Under the pieces are notes generated by a model. The model did not search any database. It saw nothing but the letters and a program-made list of their open reading frames with translations, and was not told the DNA's origin. The translations under genes and the position numbers were made by a program. DNA of 64,000 nucleotides from Fulvimonas soli (GTDB taxonomy: Bacteria; Pseudomonadota; Gammaproteobacteria; Xanthomonadales; Rhodanobacteraceae): positions 248,001-312,000 of the forward strand of contig NZ_QGHC01000003.1 in assembly GCF_003148905.1 (NCBI RefSeq). The letters are read 5' to 3'. Positions 49,086 to 58,342 of this stretch are shown in pieces (the stretch's first letter is position 1; each line of letters begins with the position of its first letter).

Positions 49086-50120
49086 ATGCAATGCCTTACC
49101 ATCATCCGCATGAATGCCTCCGACGACCGCGCCGCCGCCCGCCTCGCCTGGACCCGTGCCACGCTCGGCGACCCGGACGCCACCCTCGAACCGGCCTCCG
49201 CCGACGCCAGCTTCCGCAGCTACTGGCGCACCCGCCACGGCGGCAGGAGCTGGATCGTGATGGACTCGCCGCCCGCGCAGGAGGACCCGCGCCCGTGGCT
49301 GGCCATCGGCGCGCGGCTCGCCGCCGCCGGCCTGCACGTGCCGGCGGTGCGGGCGCAGGACCTGGCGCAGGGCTTCCTGCTGATCGAGGACCTGGGCTCG
49401 CGGCTGTACCTGTCCGTCCTCGACGAGGCCAACGCGGACGCGCTCTACGGCGACGCCATGGACGCGCTGCTCGTCATGCAGACCCGGGTGGACTGCGCCG
49501 GCCTGCCGCCGTTCGACCGCGAGCTGCTGGTGCGCGGGCTGGAGGTGATGCCGGAGTGGTTCCTCGGCCGCCATCTCGGCCACGCGCCCGACTGCGGCGA
49601 GCGGGACGTGCTGGAGGCGGCCTTCGACGTGATCGTGCGCAACGCGCTGGAGCAGCCGCGCCGCTTCGTGCACCGCGACTACCACAGCCGCAACCTGCTG
49701 GTGGTCGAGGAGAACAATCCCGGCATCATCGACTTCCAGGGCGCGCTCGCCGGCCCCGTCACCTACGACCTCGCCTCGCTGCTGCGCGACGCCTACGTCG
49801 TCTGGCCGCGCGCGCGCGTCGAGGGCTGGGTGGAGTCGCACCGCCTGCGCCTGCGCGACGCCGGGGTCGTCGGCGCGGAGGTCGGGCGCGAGCGCTTCCT
49901 GCGCTGGTTCGACCTCACCGGGCTGCATCGCCACGTGCGCGTGCTGGGCCAGTTCTACCGCCTGTGGTACCGCGACGGGAAGCCGGGCTACCTCAAGGAC
50001 GTGCCGGCGGTGTACCGCTACGCGGTCGAGGTGGCGCGCGGCTATCCCGAGCTGGCCGGCCTGGCGGAACTGCTCGAACGCCACGCGCAGGGGCGCGACC
50101 TCACGCGGGTGGCGGCATGA
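49086..50120 (+). CDS. amgK: N-acetylmuramate/N-acetylglucosamine kinase AmgK
   Basis: A 344-residue aminoglycoside-phosphotransferase-fold kinase. Key motifs: RRFVHRDYHSRNLLVVE (catalytic HRDYHSRN loop) and GIIDFQGALAGPVTYDLASLLRDAY (metal-binding IDFQ). This wording and pairing with MurU define the AmgK cell-wall sugar kinase, which makes N-acetylmuramate alpha-1-phosphate in the MurNAc recycling path of pseudomonads and relatives. The ATG at 49086 has GAGG nearby; a second at 49110 fits the usual family start but lacks a ribosome site. Its stop overlaps the murU start. Confidence 0.9.
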   Translation: MQCLTIIRMNASDDRAAARLAWTRATLGDPDATLEPASADASFRSYWRTRHGGRSWIVMDSPPAQEDPRPWLAIGARLAAAGLHVPAVRAQDLAQGFLLIEDLGSRLYLSVLDEANADALYGDAMDALLVMQTRVDCAGLPPFDRELLVRGLEVMPEWFLGRHLGHAPDCGERDVLEAAFDVIVRNALEQPRRFVHRDYHSRNLLVVEENNPGIIDFQGALAGPVTYDLASLLRDAYVVWPRARVEGWVESHRLRLRDAGVVGAEVGRERFLRWFDLTGLHRHVRVLGQFYRLWYRDGKPGYLKDVPAVYRYAVEVARGYPELAGLAELLERHAQGRDLTRVAA

Positions 50121-50800
50121 GGCACGCGCTGCTCTTCGCCGCCGGCCTGGGCGAGCGCATGCGCCCGCTCACCGGGCGCACGCCCAAGCCGCTGCTGCCG
50201 GCGGGCGGCAAGCCGCTGATCGCGTGGCACCTGGAGAAGCTCGCCGCCGCCGGCGTGCGCTACGTGGTGATCAACACCTCGCACCTGGCCGAGCAGTTCC
50301 CGGACACGCTCGGCGACGGCGCGCGCTGGGGCCTGCGCATCCGCTACGCCTACGAGGGCCCGCAGCCGCTGGAAACCGGCGGCGGCATGCGCAACGCGCT
50401 GCCGCTGCTCGGCGCGGAGCCGTTCCTGGCGATCAGCGCCGACATCTGGAGCGACTACGACTACGCCGCGCTGCCGGCCGAGCCCGCCGGGCTGGCGCAC
50501 CTGGTGATGGTGCCCAACCCCGCCTGGCATGCCGGCGGCGACTTCGCGCTGGGCGCGGACGGCCGCCTGCGCGAGGACGGCCCCGGCCAGCGGCTGACCT
50601 TCGGCAACATCGGCGTCTACCGCCCGCAGCTGGTCCGCGACGAGCCGCCGGGCCGGTTCAAGCTGCTGCCCTGCTTCCAGCGCGCGATGCGCGAGGGGCT
50701 GCTGCACGGCGAGCGCTACGACGGCCGCTGGCACAACGTGGGCACGCCGCGGCAGCTGGCCGAGCTGGACGCGGAACTGGCGCGCCGGGGCGCCGCCTGA
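50117..50800 (+). CDS. murU: N-acetylmuramate-1-phosphate uridylyltransferase MurU
   Basis: A 227-residue nucleotidyltransferase. The N-terminal signature is LFAAGLGERMRPLTGRTPKPLLP, followed by ETGGGMRNALPLLG, ISADIWSDYDYAALP, and NVGTPRQLAELDAEL at the end. It joins UMP to MurNAc-1-phosphate to give UDP-MurNAc, bypassing the fosfomycin-sensitive MurA route. The start overlaps the amgK stop by four bases (ATGA), so the two recycling enzymes are coupled. Confidence 0.93.
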   Translation: MRHALLFAAGLGERMRPLTGRTPKPLLPAGGKPLIAWHLEKLAAAGVRYVVINTSHLAEQFPDTLGDGARWGLRIRYAYEGPQPLETGGGMRNALPLLGAEPFLAISADIWSDYDYAALPAEPAGLAHLVMVPNPAWHAGGDFALGADGRLREDGPGQRLTFGNIGVYRPQLVRDEPPGRFKLLPCFQRAMREGLLHGERYDGRWHNVGTPRQLAELDAELARRGAA

Positions 50801-50869
50801 CAACCGCGCGGGCGGCCCGGCGGCAGCCCGGCCGCGCCGTGCCGGCAGCGGTCCGCTTCGGGCCGGCGC

Positions 50870-51775
50870 TCAGGCCGGCGCCAGGTGCGGCGCGAACAGC
50901 GCCTCGACCCATGTCACGAAGGCGCGCACCCGCGGCGACAGGTGGCGGCGGCCGGGGTACACCGCCCACAGCGGCAGCGGCGGCGGCACGCACGCGGGCA
51001 GCACCTCGACCAGCCGCCCGGCGCGCAGCTCGTCGGCCACGTCGTAGGCGGGCACCTGGATGATGCCCAGGCCCGCCAGGCAGCAGGCGGCATAGGTCTC
51101 GGCGCTGTTGACGGTGACCTGGCTGCGCAGGCGCAGCGTCCGGCGCGCGCCCTCGGCCAGGTACTCGAAGTCCTCCACCCGTCCGGTCAGCGGCGAGGCG
51201 TAGGCCACCACGCGGTGGCGGCGCAGCTCGGCCGCGCCGCGCGGGGTGCCGTGGCGGGCCAGGTAGCCGGGACTGGCGCAGTTGAGCTGCCGCAGCGCGC
51301 CCAGGCGCCGCGCCACCAGGTGCGGCGAACGCACCTCGCCCACCCGGATGGCGCAGTCCACGCCCTCGCCCACCAGGTCGACCGGGCGGTCGGTGCTGCC
51401 CAGCTCCAGTTCCAGCGCGGGATGGCGCGCGAGGAAGCCGGGCAGCGCGGGCACCAGCAGCCGCCGCGCGATGCGGCTGGGCGCGTCCACGCGCAGGCGC
51501 CCGCGCAGCTCGCCGCCGCCGCGGCGGAAACGCGCCTCGGCCTGCTCGATCTCGTCCAGCAGGCGGCGGCACCAGTCCAGGTAGTCGCTGCCGTCGGGGG
51601 TCAGCTGCATGCGCCGGGTGGTGCGGTGGATCAGCCGCGTGTCGAGGTGTTCCTCCAGGCGGCGGATCGCGGTGGACACGCTCGAGCGCGGCACCTGCAA
51701 CTGGTCGGCGGCGCGGGTGAAGCTGCCGGTCTCGGCCACGCGCACGAACATCCGGATCGTCTGCAACTGGTCCAT
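50870..51775 (-). CDS. LysR-family transcriptional regulator
   Basis: A 301-residue LysR regulator. The N-terminal winged HTH is MDQLQTIRMFVRVAETGSFT with AADQLQVPRSSVSTAIRRLE; the effector domain follows (GRLRVDAPSRIARRLLVPAL onward) and has the CrgA/AaeR-like layout. Divergent from a short-chain dehydrogenase gene starting 159 bases away, its probable target. The intervening stretch includes AAACTGCCGCGAGGCGATC, but no clear T-N11-A LysR site was fixed. Confidence 0.9.
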   Translation of the reverse strand: MDQLQTIRMFVRVAETGSFTRAADQLQVPRSSVSTAIRRLEEHLDTRLIHRTTRRMQLTPDGSDYLDWCRRLLDEIEQAEARFRRGGGELRGRLRVDAPSRIARRLLVPALPGFLARHPALELELGSTDRPVDLVGEGVDCAIRVGEVRSPHLVARRLGALRQLNCASPGYLARHGTPRGAAELRRHRVVAYASPLTGRVEDFEYLAEGARRTLRLRSQVTVNSAETYAACCLAGLGIIQVPAYDVADELRAGRLVEVLPACVPPPLPLWAVYPGRRHLSPRVRAFVTWVEALFAPHLAPA

Positions 51776-51933
51776 GGCCGCTCCCGATTGGTCGGTTACG
51801 GCGACAAGTGTGATCGCCTCGCGGCAGTTTATCCAAATAATCCGCCGCCCGACACTGGCAGGCGACGGCAGCGCCGCGCCGCGCGGCGCGGGCCGTCGCC
51901 CCCGTCCCCTGCACACACTCGAGGAGCCATGCC

Positions 51934-52707
51934 ATGTCCAACCGTTCGCTCAAGGGCAAGACCGCCGTCATCGCCGGCGGCGGCAAGAACCTGGGCGCGC
52001 TGATCGCCCGCCAGTTCGCCGAGGCCGGCGCGCGCGGCATCGCGGTGCACTACAACAGCGACGCCTCGCGCGCGCCGGCCGAGCGCACCGTGCAGGAGCT
52101 CAAGCAGCTCGGTGCCGACGCCTTCGCCTTCCAGGGCGACCTGGCCGTGGTGGAGAACGACGTGCGCCTGTTCGACGCCGCGGCGGAACGCTTCGGCCAG
52201 ATCGACATCGCCGTCAACACCGCCGGCGTGGTGATCAAGAAGCCGATCCTGGAAGTGACCGAGGACGACTACGACCGCAGCTTCGCGGCCAACGCCAAGG
52301 CCGCCTTCTTCTTCATCCAGCAGGCCGGCCGCACGCTGGCCGACCGCGGCAGCATCGTCACCATCGTCAGCTCGCTGCTGGCCGCCTACACGCCGTTCTA
52401 CGCGGTCTACCCGGGCAGCAAGGCGCCGGTGGAGCACTACACCCGCGCCGCGTCCAAGGAGTTCGGCGAGCGCGGCATCTCGGTCAACGCGATCGGCCCG
52501 GGGCCGATGGACACGCCGTTCTTCTACGGCCAGGAGACGCCCGACTCGGTGGCCTACCACAGCAGCGCCGCCGCGCTCAGCAAGTACTCCAGCAAGGGCC
52601 TGACCGACATCGGGGACATCGCGCCGATCGTGAAATTCCTGGTCACCGACGGCTGGTGGATCACCGGGCAGACGCTGTTCGCCAACGGCGGCTACACCAC
52701 GCGCTGA
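51934..52707 (+). CDS. Short-chain dehydrogenase/reductase
   Basis: A 257-residue SDR. Cofactor loop GGGKNLG, the NTAG strand, catalytic Ser in IVSSLLAAY and the Y-x-x-x-K motif YPGSK, with NAIGPGPMDTPFFYG after it. The GGGKN variant and the long loop resemble 3-oxoacyl/aldehyde reductase-like SDRs regulated by neighbouring LysR proteins. GAGGAG precedes the start. Substrate unknown. Confidence 0.9.
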   Translation: MSNRSLKGKTAVIAGGGKNLGALIARQFAEAGARGIAVHYNSDASRAPAERTVQELKQLGADAFAFQGDLAVVENDVRLFDAAAERFGQIDIAVNTAGVVIKKPILEVTEDDYDRSFAANAKAAFFFIQQAGRTLADRGSIVTIVSSLLAAYTPFYAVYPGSKAPVEHYTRAASKEFGERGISVNAIGPGPMDTPFFYGQETPDSVAYHSSAAALSKYSSKGLTDIGDIAPIVKFLVTDGWWITGQTLFANGGYTTR

Positions 52708-52797
52708 AGGCCGCGCCGGGCGCGGCGGCTGCGCGGTGCGACGCCCCCGCGCACCGCGCGTACCGTCCCGCCGCAGGCGGCGGGCGCAACGCCCGGT

Positions 52798-53805
52798 TCA
52801 GTGCACCAGCACGCCCGGCGCCGCAGCGGCCGCGGCGGCCGACGCCGCCGGCAGCGCCGCCGGGGATGCCGCCGCCGGCCCGGCGGTGGCGGCCGGCGGG
52901 GCGGCGTCCTCGTCGGCCAGTTCCTGCGACAGCGCGGCCGCCTCCGCCTGCCGGGTCATCACGATGATGCTGATGCGGCGGTTGATGGGGTCGCCCGGGT
53001 GCGCCTTGTCGAACGGCACCGAGGCGGCCAGGCCGACCACGCGGGCGATCTTGGCGTCCTGCAGCCCGCCGTCCAGCAGCGCGCGCCGCGCCGCGTTGGC
53101 GCGGTCGGCCGACAGCTCCCAGTTGCCGTAGCGGTTGCCGCTGCTGTACGGGGCGTCGTCGGTGTGGCCGGAGATGCTGATGCGGTTGGGCACGCGGTTG
53201 ATGAAGCCGGCCAGCTCGCGCAGGATGTCGGCGGTGTAGGGCTTCAGCTGCGCGCTCCCCAGGTCGAACATCGGCCGGTTGAGCTTGTCCACGATCTGGA
53301 TGCGCAGGCCCTCGGGCGTGATGTCGAGCAGCAGCTGGTCCTTGAAAGGCGCCAGCGCCTGGCTGTTCTGGATCGCCGCCCTGAGCTGCTGCATCAGCTC
53401 CTGCAGGCGCGCCTGCTCCTGCCGGCGCGCCTCCTTCTCGACCGTCCTGCCGTCCACGCTGGCCGCCGCCGCGCCGCGGGTGTCCTTGCCCGGCCCGTGC
53501 GGCAGGTCCATCGCGCCGCCCAGCTTGATCGCGCTGTCGCTGGCGCCGCCCGGCCCCATCCGGCCGGGCGGCGCCAGCGTGGCGTTGCCCGGCACCAGGC
53601 TCGGGTTCCTGAAGTACTCGGAGATCGCCGCGCGCTGCTCGCGCGTGCCCACGCCGATCAGCCACATCACCAGGAAGAAGGCCATCATCGCGGTGACGAA
53701 GTCGGCGTAGGCCACCTTCCACGCGCCGCCGTGGTGGCCGTGCCCGCGCCGGTGGACCCGGCGCACGATGATCGGCTGCTGCGGCGGCCCTCCGCGCTCG
53801 CTCAC
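52798..53805 (-). CDS. motB: Flagellar motor stator protein MotB
   Basis: A 335-residue stator subunit. The single TM segment starts WKVAYADFVTAMMAFFLVMW with the proton-carrying Asp35. The C-terminal OmpA/peptidoglycan-binding domain includes IDKLNRPMFDLGSAQLKPY-like IVDKLNRPMFDLGSAQ, and ISGHTDDAPYSSGN and ELSADRANAARRALLD. The tail after residue 295 is a low-complexity Ala/Pro stretch. Its GTG start overlaps the motA stop as GTGA. It anchors the stator to the cell wall. Confidence 0.93.
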   Translation of the reverse strand: MSERGGPPQQPIIVRRVHRRGHGHHGGAWKVAYADFVTAMMAFFLVMWLIGVGTREQRAAISEYFRNPSLVPGNATLAPPGRMGPGGASDSAIKLGGAMDLPHGPGKDTRGAAAASVDGRTVEKEARRQEQARLQELMQQLRAAIQNSQALAPFKDQLLLDITPEGLRIQIVDKLNRPMFDLGSAQLKPYTADILRELAGFINRVPNRISISGHTDDAPYSSGNRYGNWELSADRANAARRALLDGGLQDAKIARVVGLAASVPFDKAHPGDPINRRISIIVMTRQAEAAALSQELADEDAAPPAATAGPAAASPAALPAASAAAAAAAPGVLVH

Positions 53806-54674
53806 GCGGCGGCCCCGGCGCGCGCGGCGTCCTTGAGGTGCTCCTCCAGGTCCTGGAAGTTGGGCCGCACCTGCGTCGACAGCGACTTGCGCGCGAACTC
53901 CACCGCCACCTTCGGGTTGTAGCCGCGCAGGTTGGCCAGCAGCGCCACCTTGACGCACTCGAAGGCCTTGCCCTCCTCCTGCACGCGCGCCTCCATCGCC
54001 GCGCCGAGCGGGCCGACGAAGCCGTAGCAGAGCAGGATGCCGAGGAAGGTGCCGACCAGCGCGCCGGCGATGTGCATGCCGATGCGCGAGGTGTCGCCGT
54101 CCAGCTGCGACATGGTGGTGACGATGCCGAGCACCGCCGCCACGATGCCGAAGCCGGGCAGCGCGTCGGCCAGCTTCGTCACCGCCAGCGCCGGCGCCTC
54201 CGCCTCGCGGTGGTGGGTCTCCAGCTCCACTTCCAGCAGCTGCTCCAGCTCGTGCGGGTTCATGTTGCCGCCCACGATCAGGCGCAGGCAGTCGGTGGTG
54301 AACTCGATCAGGTGGTGCTCGCGCACCAGCCGCGGGTAGGCGGAGAACACCGGGCTGGACTGCGGGTCCTCGATGTGCGGCTCCAGCCCCAGCACGCCGT
54401 CCTTGCGCATCACGCCGAAGATGTCGTACAGCATCGACAGCAGGTCCACGTAGTCCTGCCGGCGGTATTTCGGCCCCTTCAGCAGGCCCATGGCGTCGCG
54501 CAGCGCGGCCTTGACGATCTTGGCCGGGTTGGCGGTGAGGAAGGCGCCCAGCGCGCCGCCGCCGATGATCATCAGCTCGTAGGGCTGCCACAGGGCCATG
54601 AGCTGCCCGTGCGACAGCAGGAACCCGCCCAGCACACACGCCAGGACGACCAGTGAACCGACGACGACCAGCAT
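53802..54674 (-). CDS. motA: Flagellar motor stator protein MotA
   Basis: A 290-residue, four-TM stator protein. It starts MLVVVGSLVVLACVLGGFLL. Family marks: LWQPYELMIIGGGALGAFL, the cytoplasmic domain with GLEPHIEDPQSSPVFSAYP, and the later TM pair ALPGFGIVAAVLGIV and VGTFLGILLCYGFVGPLG (TM3-4 with the essential Pro residues). Length suits MotA (295 in E. coli). A FliA-type promoter lies 44 bases upstream. Motility genes are otherwise absent from the window, as in many species where motAB stands alone. Confidence 0.94.
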   Translation of the reverse strand: MLVVVGSLVVLACVLGGFLLSHGQLMALWQPYELMIIGGGALGAFLTANPAKIVKAALRDAMGLLKGPKYRRQDYVDLLSMLYDIFGVMRKDGVLGLEPHIEDPQSSPVFSAYPRLVREHHLIEFTTDCLRLIVGGNMNPHELEQLLEVELETHHREAEAPALAVTKLADALPGFGIVAAVLGIVTTMSQLDGDTSRIGMHIAGALVGTFLGILLCYGFVGPLGAAMEARVQEEGKAFECVKVALLANLRGYNPKVAVEFARKSLSTQVRPNFQDLEEHLKDAARAGAAA

Positions 54675-54717
54675 GCCCGCTCCATGGCAGGGCCAGGGGT
54701 GCCCCGCGATGCCCCAT

Positions 54718-54744
54718 GTATCGGCTCCGGGCGGCGGAAATTGA
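54718..54744 (-). promoter_or_regulatory. FliA (sigma-28) promoter of motA-motB
   Basis: Minus strand: TCAATTTC (54744-54737), 11-base spacer, GCCGATAC (54725-54718). The sigma-28 consensus is TAAAGTTT-N11-GCCGATAA: 7 of 8 in the -10 and 5 of 8 in the -35, with exact spacing. It lies 44 bases upstream of the motA start, as expected for a late flagellar class. Confidence 0.8.
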
Positions 54745-54933
54745 GAGGGCGCGGGCTGCGGCAGGACGCCGCGGCGAGGCGCGGCGCAGCGGCGCGCCGC
54801 CTTCCCCGATCGACGGCGGGCGCCACGCCTCCGGCCGTCATTCCGGCGCGGGCCGGCATCCGGCGGCGATGCGGCCCGGGCGAGCGGCCAAGCCGCGCGC
54901 TCCGATTCCGGGCGGCTCCGCATCGTCCGCGCG

Positions 54934-54967
54934 AAAAAAGCGAAGGCCCGGCAAGCCGGGCCTTCGC
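54934..54967 (-). terminator. Rho-independent terminator of the secD-secF operon
   Basis: GCGAAGGCCCGG (54940-54951) and CCGGGCCTTCGC (54956-54967) pair perfectly around CAAG. On the minus strand the stem is followed by six T (54939-54934). It lies 25 bases after the secF stop. Together with the FliA promoter this fills the 317 bp gap between motA and secF; the rest of the gap holds nothing recognised. Confidence 0.92.
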
Positions 54968-54991
54968 GCGATCGGGAACGGCAGGCCGCGC

Positions 54992-55948
54992 TCAGGGGCG
55001 CCGCGCCAGTTCCGGATCGTTCTTGGTCTTCGGCATCAGATCCTGCTTGGACACCCCGAACCACAACAGCAGCGGGCTGGCGATGAAGATCGACGACAGC
55101 GTACCCACCACGATGCCGATCAGCATGGTGATGGCGAAGCCGTGCACCACCGGGCCGCCGATGAAGTACAGCGCCGCCATGGTGATGCCGGTGAACAGCG
55201 AGGTGATGATGGTGCGCGACAGCGTGTTGTTGATCGAGCGGTTGAGGATTTCCTCCGGCTCGGCCTTGCGCGCCAGCCGGAACAGCTCGCGGATGCGGTC
55301 GAACACCACCACCTTGTCGTTGATCGAGTAGCCGATCACCGCCAGCACCGAGGCCAGCACGGTGAGGTCGAACTCGCGGCGCACCAGCGCGATCACGCCG
55401 AGGGTCACCAGCACGTCGTGGAACTCGGTGACGATGGCCGCCGCGGCGAAGCGCCACTCGAAGCGGATGCCCAGGTACAGGCCGATGCCGATGATCACGA
55501 ACAGGGCGGCGATGGTGCCGTCGCTGCGCAGCTCCTCGCCCACCTGCGAGCTGACCGAGGAACGGCTCTTCAGCGTCACGTCGGGACGCGCGGCCTTGAG
55601 CGCCTTGGTCACCACGTCGGCCACCCTGTCCAGGTTGACCAGGCCCTTCTCGTCCTTCATCTCCGCGGTGGGCTGCATGCGGATGGACACCTCGCGGGTG
55701 CCGCCCAGGCTCTGCACCACGGCGTTCTCCATGCCGTGCTCGGCCAGCGCCTGGCGCACCTGGCCGATGTCCACCGGCTGCTGGTAGGCCGCCTCCACCG
55801 ACACGCCGCCGGTGAAGTCCAGGCCGTAGTTCAGGCCCTTGGTGAAGATCAGCGCCAGCGAGGCCAGCATCAGCAGCACGGCGATGCCGACGCTGATGCG
55901 GCGCATGCCGAGGAAGTTGACGTTGGCGTTGTGGTTGAAGATTTCCAT
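54992..55948 (-). CDS. secF: Protein translocase accessory protein SecF
   Basis: A 318-residue RND-like membrane protein with six TM segments. The D1 motif GLNYGLDFTGGVSVE after TM1, GTREVSIRMQP in the periplasmic domain, and the TM4-6 region ASVLAVIGYSINDKVVVFDRIRE are all standard. It works with SecD to draw preproteins to the periplasm using the proton gradient. Encoded 21 bases after secD, ending in a strong terminator. Confidence 0.96.
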   Translation of the reverse strand: MEIFNHNANVNFLGMRRISVGIAVLLMLASLALIFTKGLNYGLDFTGGVSVEAAYQQPVDIGQVRQALAEHGMENAVVQSLGGTREVSIRMQPTAEMKDEKGLVNLDRVADVVTKALKAARPDVTLKSRSSVSSQVGEELRSDGTIAALFVIIGIGLYLGIRFEWRFAAAAIVTEFHDVLVTLGVIALVRREFDLTVLASVLAVIGYSINDKVVVFDRIRELFRLARKAEPEEILNRSINNTLSRTIITSLFTGITMAALYFIGGPVVHGFAITMLIGIVVGTLSSIFIASPLLLWFGVSKQDLMPKTKNDPELARRP

Positions 55949-55969
55949 GGAAGTGTCCCGTGCCCGCCG

Positions 55970-57853
55970 TTACACCGACAGCGTCTTGAGCTTGCGGTTG
56001 CCGTGGATCAGCGCGGTGATCGCGTGGGTCACGGTGACCGAGGTGAACATCGAGGTGAGGATGCCGATCAGCAGCGTCACGCCGAAGCCCTTGATCGGGC
56101 CCGAGCCCATCGTGGTCAGCGCCAGCGCGGCGATCAGGTGGGTGACGTTGGCGTCCAGGATGGTGGCCCAGGCCTTGTCGTAGCCGGCGCGGATCGCCGC
56201 GTGCGGCGTCGAGCCGTTGCGCAGCTCCTCGCGCACGCGCTCGCAGATCAGCACGTTGGCGTCGATCGCCATGCCCAGCGTCAGCACGATGCCGGCGATG
56301 CCCGGCATGGTCAGCGTCACGCCGATCATCGACATCACGGCGAGCAGCAGCACCAGGTTGAAGAACAGCGCGATGTCCGCCACCAGGCCGAACAGCTTGT
56401 AGTAGACCGCCGCCGCCAGCAGCACCACGCCCAGGCCGATCAGCACCGCGCGGAAGCCCTTCTGGATGTTGTCCTGGCCCAGGCTCGGGCCGATCACCTG
56501 CTCGGAGACGATGTCCATCGGCGCGGCCAGCGAGCCGCTCTTGAGCAGCAGCGCCAGCTCGGAGGCCTCCTTCGGGCTGCCCAGGCCGGTGGTCTGGAAC
56601 TGCTTGCCGAACACGCCCTGCACGGTGGCGTTGCTGATCACCTCCTCGGTGACCTTGGGCGTGCGCACTTCCTTGCCGTCCACCATCTGGGTGTCGACCA
56701 CGCGCTCGACGTAGACCACCGCCATCGGCTTGCCGACGTTGGCGCTGGTGTAGTCGAGCATCTTCTTGGCGCCGCTGGCGTTGAGCGTGACGTCCACCTT
56801 GGGCGTGCCGGTGGTCTGGTCCACGCCGGAGGCGGCGTCGGCCAGCTCGTCGCCGGTGACGATCACGCGCTTGCCCACCAGCACCGGGCGGCCGCTGCCG
56901 CGCATGTGGTACAGGCGCTGGTCGGGCGGCACGATGCCGGTGCGCTGCGCCTCCATCGCCAGCGCGCCGGTCGGGTCCATCACGCCGGGGTGGTATTCCA
57001 GCGTGGCCTGCGCGCCGATGGTCTTCTTCGCCTCGGCCGGGTTCTGCACGCCGGCCAGCTGCACCACGATCTGGCTGTCGCCCTGCTTCTGGATGATCGG
57101 TTCGGACACGCCCAGCGCGTTGATGCGGTTGCGCAGGGTGGAGAGGTTCTGGGTGATCGCGTCCTGCGCCAGCGTGCGCAGCTTGTCCGGCCTCGCCTGC
57201 ACGTTGAGCACGTAGCGGTCGCCGGTGCTGGGGCCGTCGCTGACCAGCAGGTCGGCGTACTCGCTGGCGATGGCGTCGCTGGCCGCGCTGCGGTCGGCCG
57301 CCGAGCGCAGCACCACGCCGATGGTCGCCTGCGACGGGTCGCCGGTGGGCGCCACCGAGTCGTAGCGGATGTTCTTCTGGCGCAGCAGGTCGCGGATGTT
57401 GTCCGCGTAGCCGTCGCGGCGCTTCTGGATCACCGCGTTCTGGTCCACCGCCATCAGGAAGTTGACGCCGCCCTGCAGGTCCAGGCCCAGCGGCATGGCG
57501 CGGGCGCCGATCGCGCCGAGCCAGCGCGGCGCGGTGGAGGTGAGGTTGAGCGCCACGGTGTAGCCGTCGCCCAGCGCCACGCGGACCACGTCGGACGCCC
57601 TGGCCTGCACGTCGGCGTTGGCGAAGGAGGCCACCAGGTGATCGCCGTCGATCGCCAGGTTGCGGTAGGCGATGTTCTGCTTGCGCAGCGCGTCGGCCAC
57701 CTTCTGCTGCAGCGCGGCGTCCACCGGGGCGCCGTGCACCGCCGCCACCTGCACCGACGGCACCGGCGGGAACGCATTCGGCAGCGCGTAGACGATGCCG
57801 AGCAGCAGCACGACCGCGACCAGCGCGTACTTCCAGCGTGGAAAATCACTCAT
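55970..57853 (-). CDS. secD: Protein translocase accessory protein SecD
   Basis: A 627-residue partner of SecF. TM1 is near residues 8-26, followed by GLDLQGGVNFLMAVD (D1 motif), the large periplasmic P1 region (residues about 60-430), and the C-terminal five TM segments including GMAIDANVLICERVREELRNG. Length matches E. coli SecD (615). Its start is 150 bases after yajC. Confidence 0.96.
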   Translation of the reverse strand: MSDFPRWKYALVAVVLLLGIVYALPNAFPPVPSVQVAAVHGAPVDAALQQKVADALRKQNIAYRNLAIDGDHLVASFANADVQARASDVVRVALGDGYTVALNLTSTAPRWLGAIGARAMPLGLDLQGGVNFLMAVDQNAVIQKRRDGYADNIRDLLRQKNIRYDSVAPTGDPSQATIGVVLRSAADRSAASDAIASEYADLLVSDGPSTGDRYVLNVQARPDKLRTLAQDAITQNLSTLRNRINALGVSEPIIQKQGDSQIVVQLAGVQNPAEAKKTIGAQATLEYHPGVMDPTGALAMEAQRTGIVPPDQRLYHMRGSGRPVLVGKRVIVTGDELADAASGVDQTTGTPKVDVTLNASGAKKMLDYTSANVGKPMAVVYVERVVDTQMVDGKEVRTPKVTEEVISNATVQGVFGKQFQTTGLGSPKEASELALLLKSGSLAAPMDIVSEQVIGPSLGQDNIQKGFRAVLIGLGVVLLAAAVYYKLFGLVADIALFFNLVLLLAVMSMIGVTLTMPGIAGIVLTLGMAIDANVLICERVREELRNGSTPHAAIRAGYDKAWATILDANVTHLIAALALTTMGSGPIKGFGVTLLIGILTSMFTSVTVTHAITALIHGNRKLKTLSV

Positions 57854-57895
57854 GGCTCAGTAGTCCTTTGCGATCGTCCCTGTCGCAAGCTTCAG

Positions 57896-57991
57896 GAAGC
57901 GGCCGCCCTGGCCGCCTTTCCGGTCATCACCCGCGGTCGTCCCTGGCCGCCGACATCATGAAGCGGCCGTCCGTGGCCGCCCTCCCCGTCA
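57896..57991. repeat. Short direct repeat between secD and yajC
   Basis: GAAGCGGCCGCCCTGGCCGC (copy 1, starting 57896) and GAAGCGGCCGTCCGTGGCCGC-like copy 2 (starting 57960) are 64 bp apart and end alike in CCGGTCA/CCCGTCA. A partial third match, CGGTCGTCCCTGGCCGCC, lies between them. They lie in the 150-base leader between two minus-strand genes. No function known. Confidence 0.55.
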
Positions 57992-58003
57992 GAGCCCGCC
58001 TTC

Positions 58004-58342
58004 TCAGGCGGACTTCAGCGTGCCCTTGGGCAGCACCTGCGACACCGCGCCCTTCTGCACCTTGACCTTCACGTTCGGCGCGATCTCCACCGTGATGAAG
58101 CTCTCGCCCACCTCGTCCACGCGGCCGGCGAGGCCGCCGTTGGTGACCACCTCGTCGCCCTTGGACAGCGCCGCCACCATCGCGCGCAGTTCCTTCTGCC
58201 GCTTCATCTGCGGGCGGATCATCATGAAATACATCAGGCCGAACAGCACGATCAGCGGCAGGAAGGTCACCAGCGGGTTGCCGGGCGCGCCCGCGGCCGG
58301 CGCGGCCTGGGCGATCGTGAGGAAGGACGTCGGAAGACTCAT
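58004..58342 (-). CDS. yajC: Preprotein translocase accessory subunit YajC
   Basis: A 112-residue single-TM protein: a short periplasmic N-terminus, TM NPLVTFLPLIVLFGLMYFMM, then the cytoplasmic RPQMKRQKELRAMVAALSKGDEVVTNGGLAG, the family signature. It associates with SecDF. The N-terminal half has an Ala-rich segment. It leads the yajC-secD-secF set, following tgt. Confidence 0.95.
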   Translation of the reverse strand: MSLPTSFLTIAQAAPAAGAPGNPLVTFLPLIVLFGLMYFMMIRPQMKRQKELRAMVAALSKGDEVVTNGGLAGRVDEVGESFITVEIAPNVKVKVQKGAVSQVLPKGTLKSA

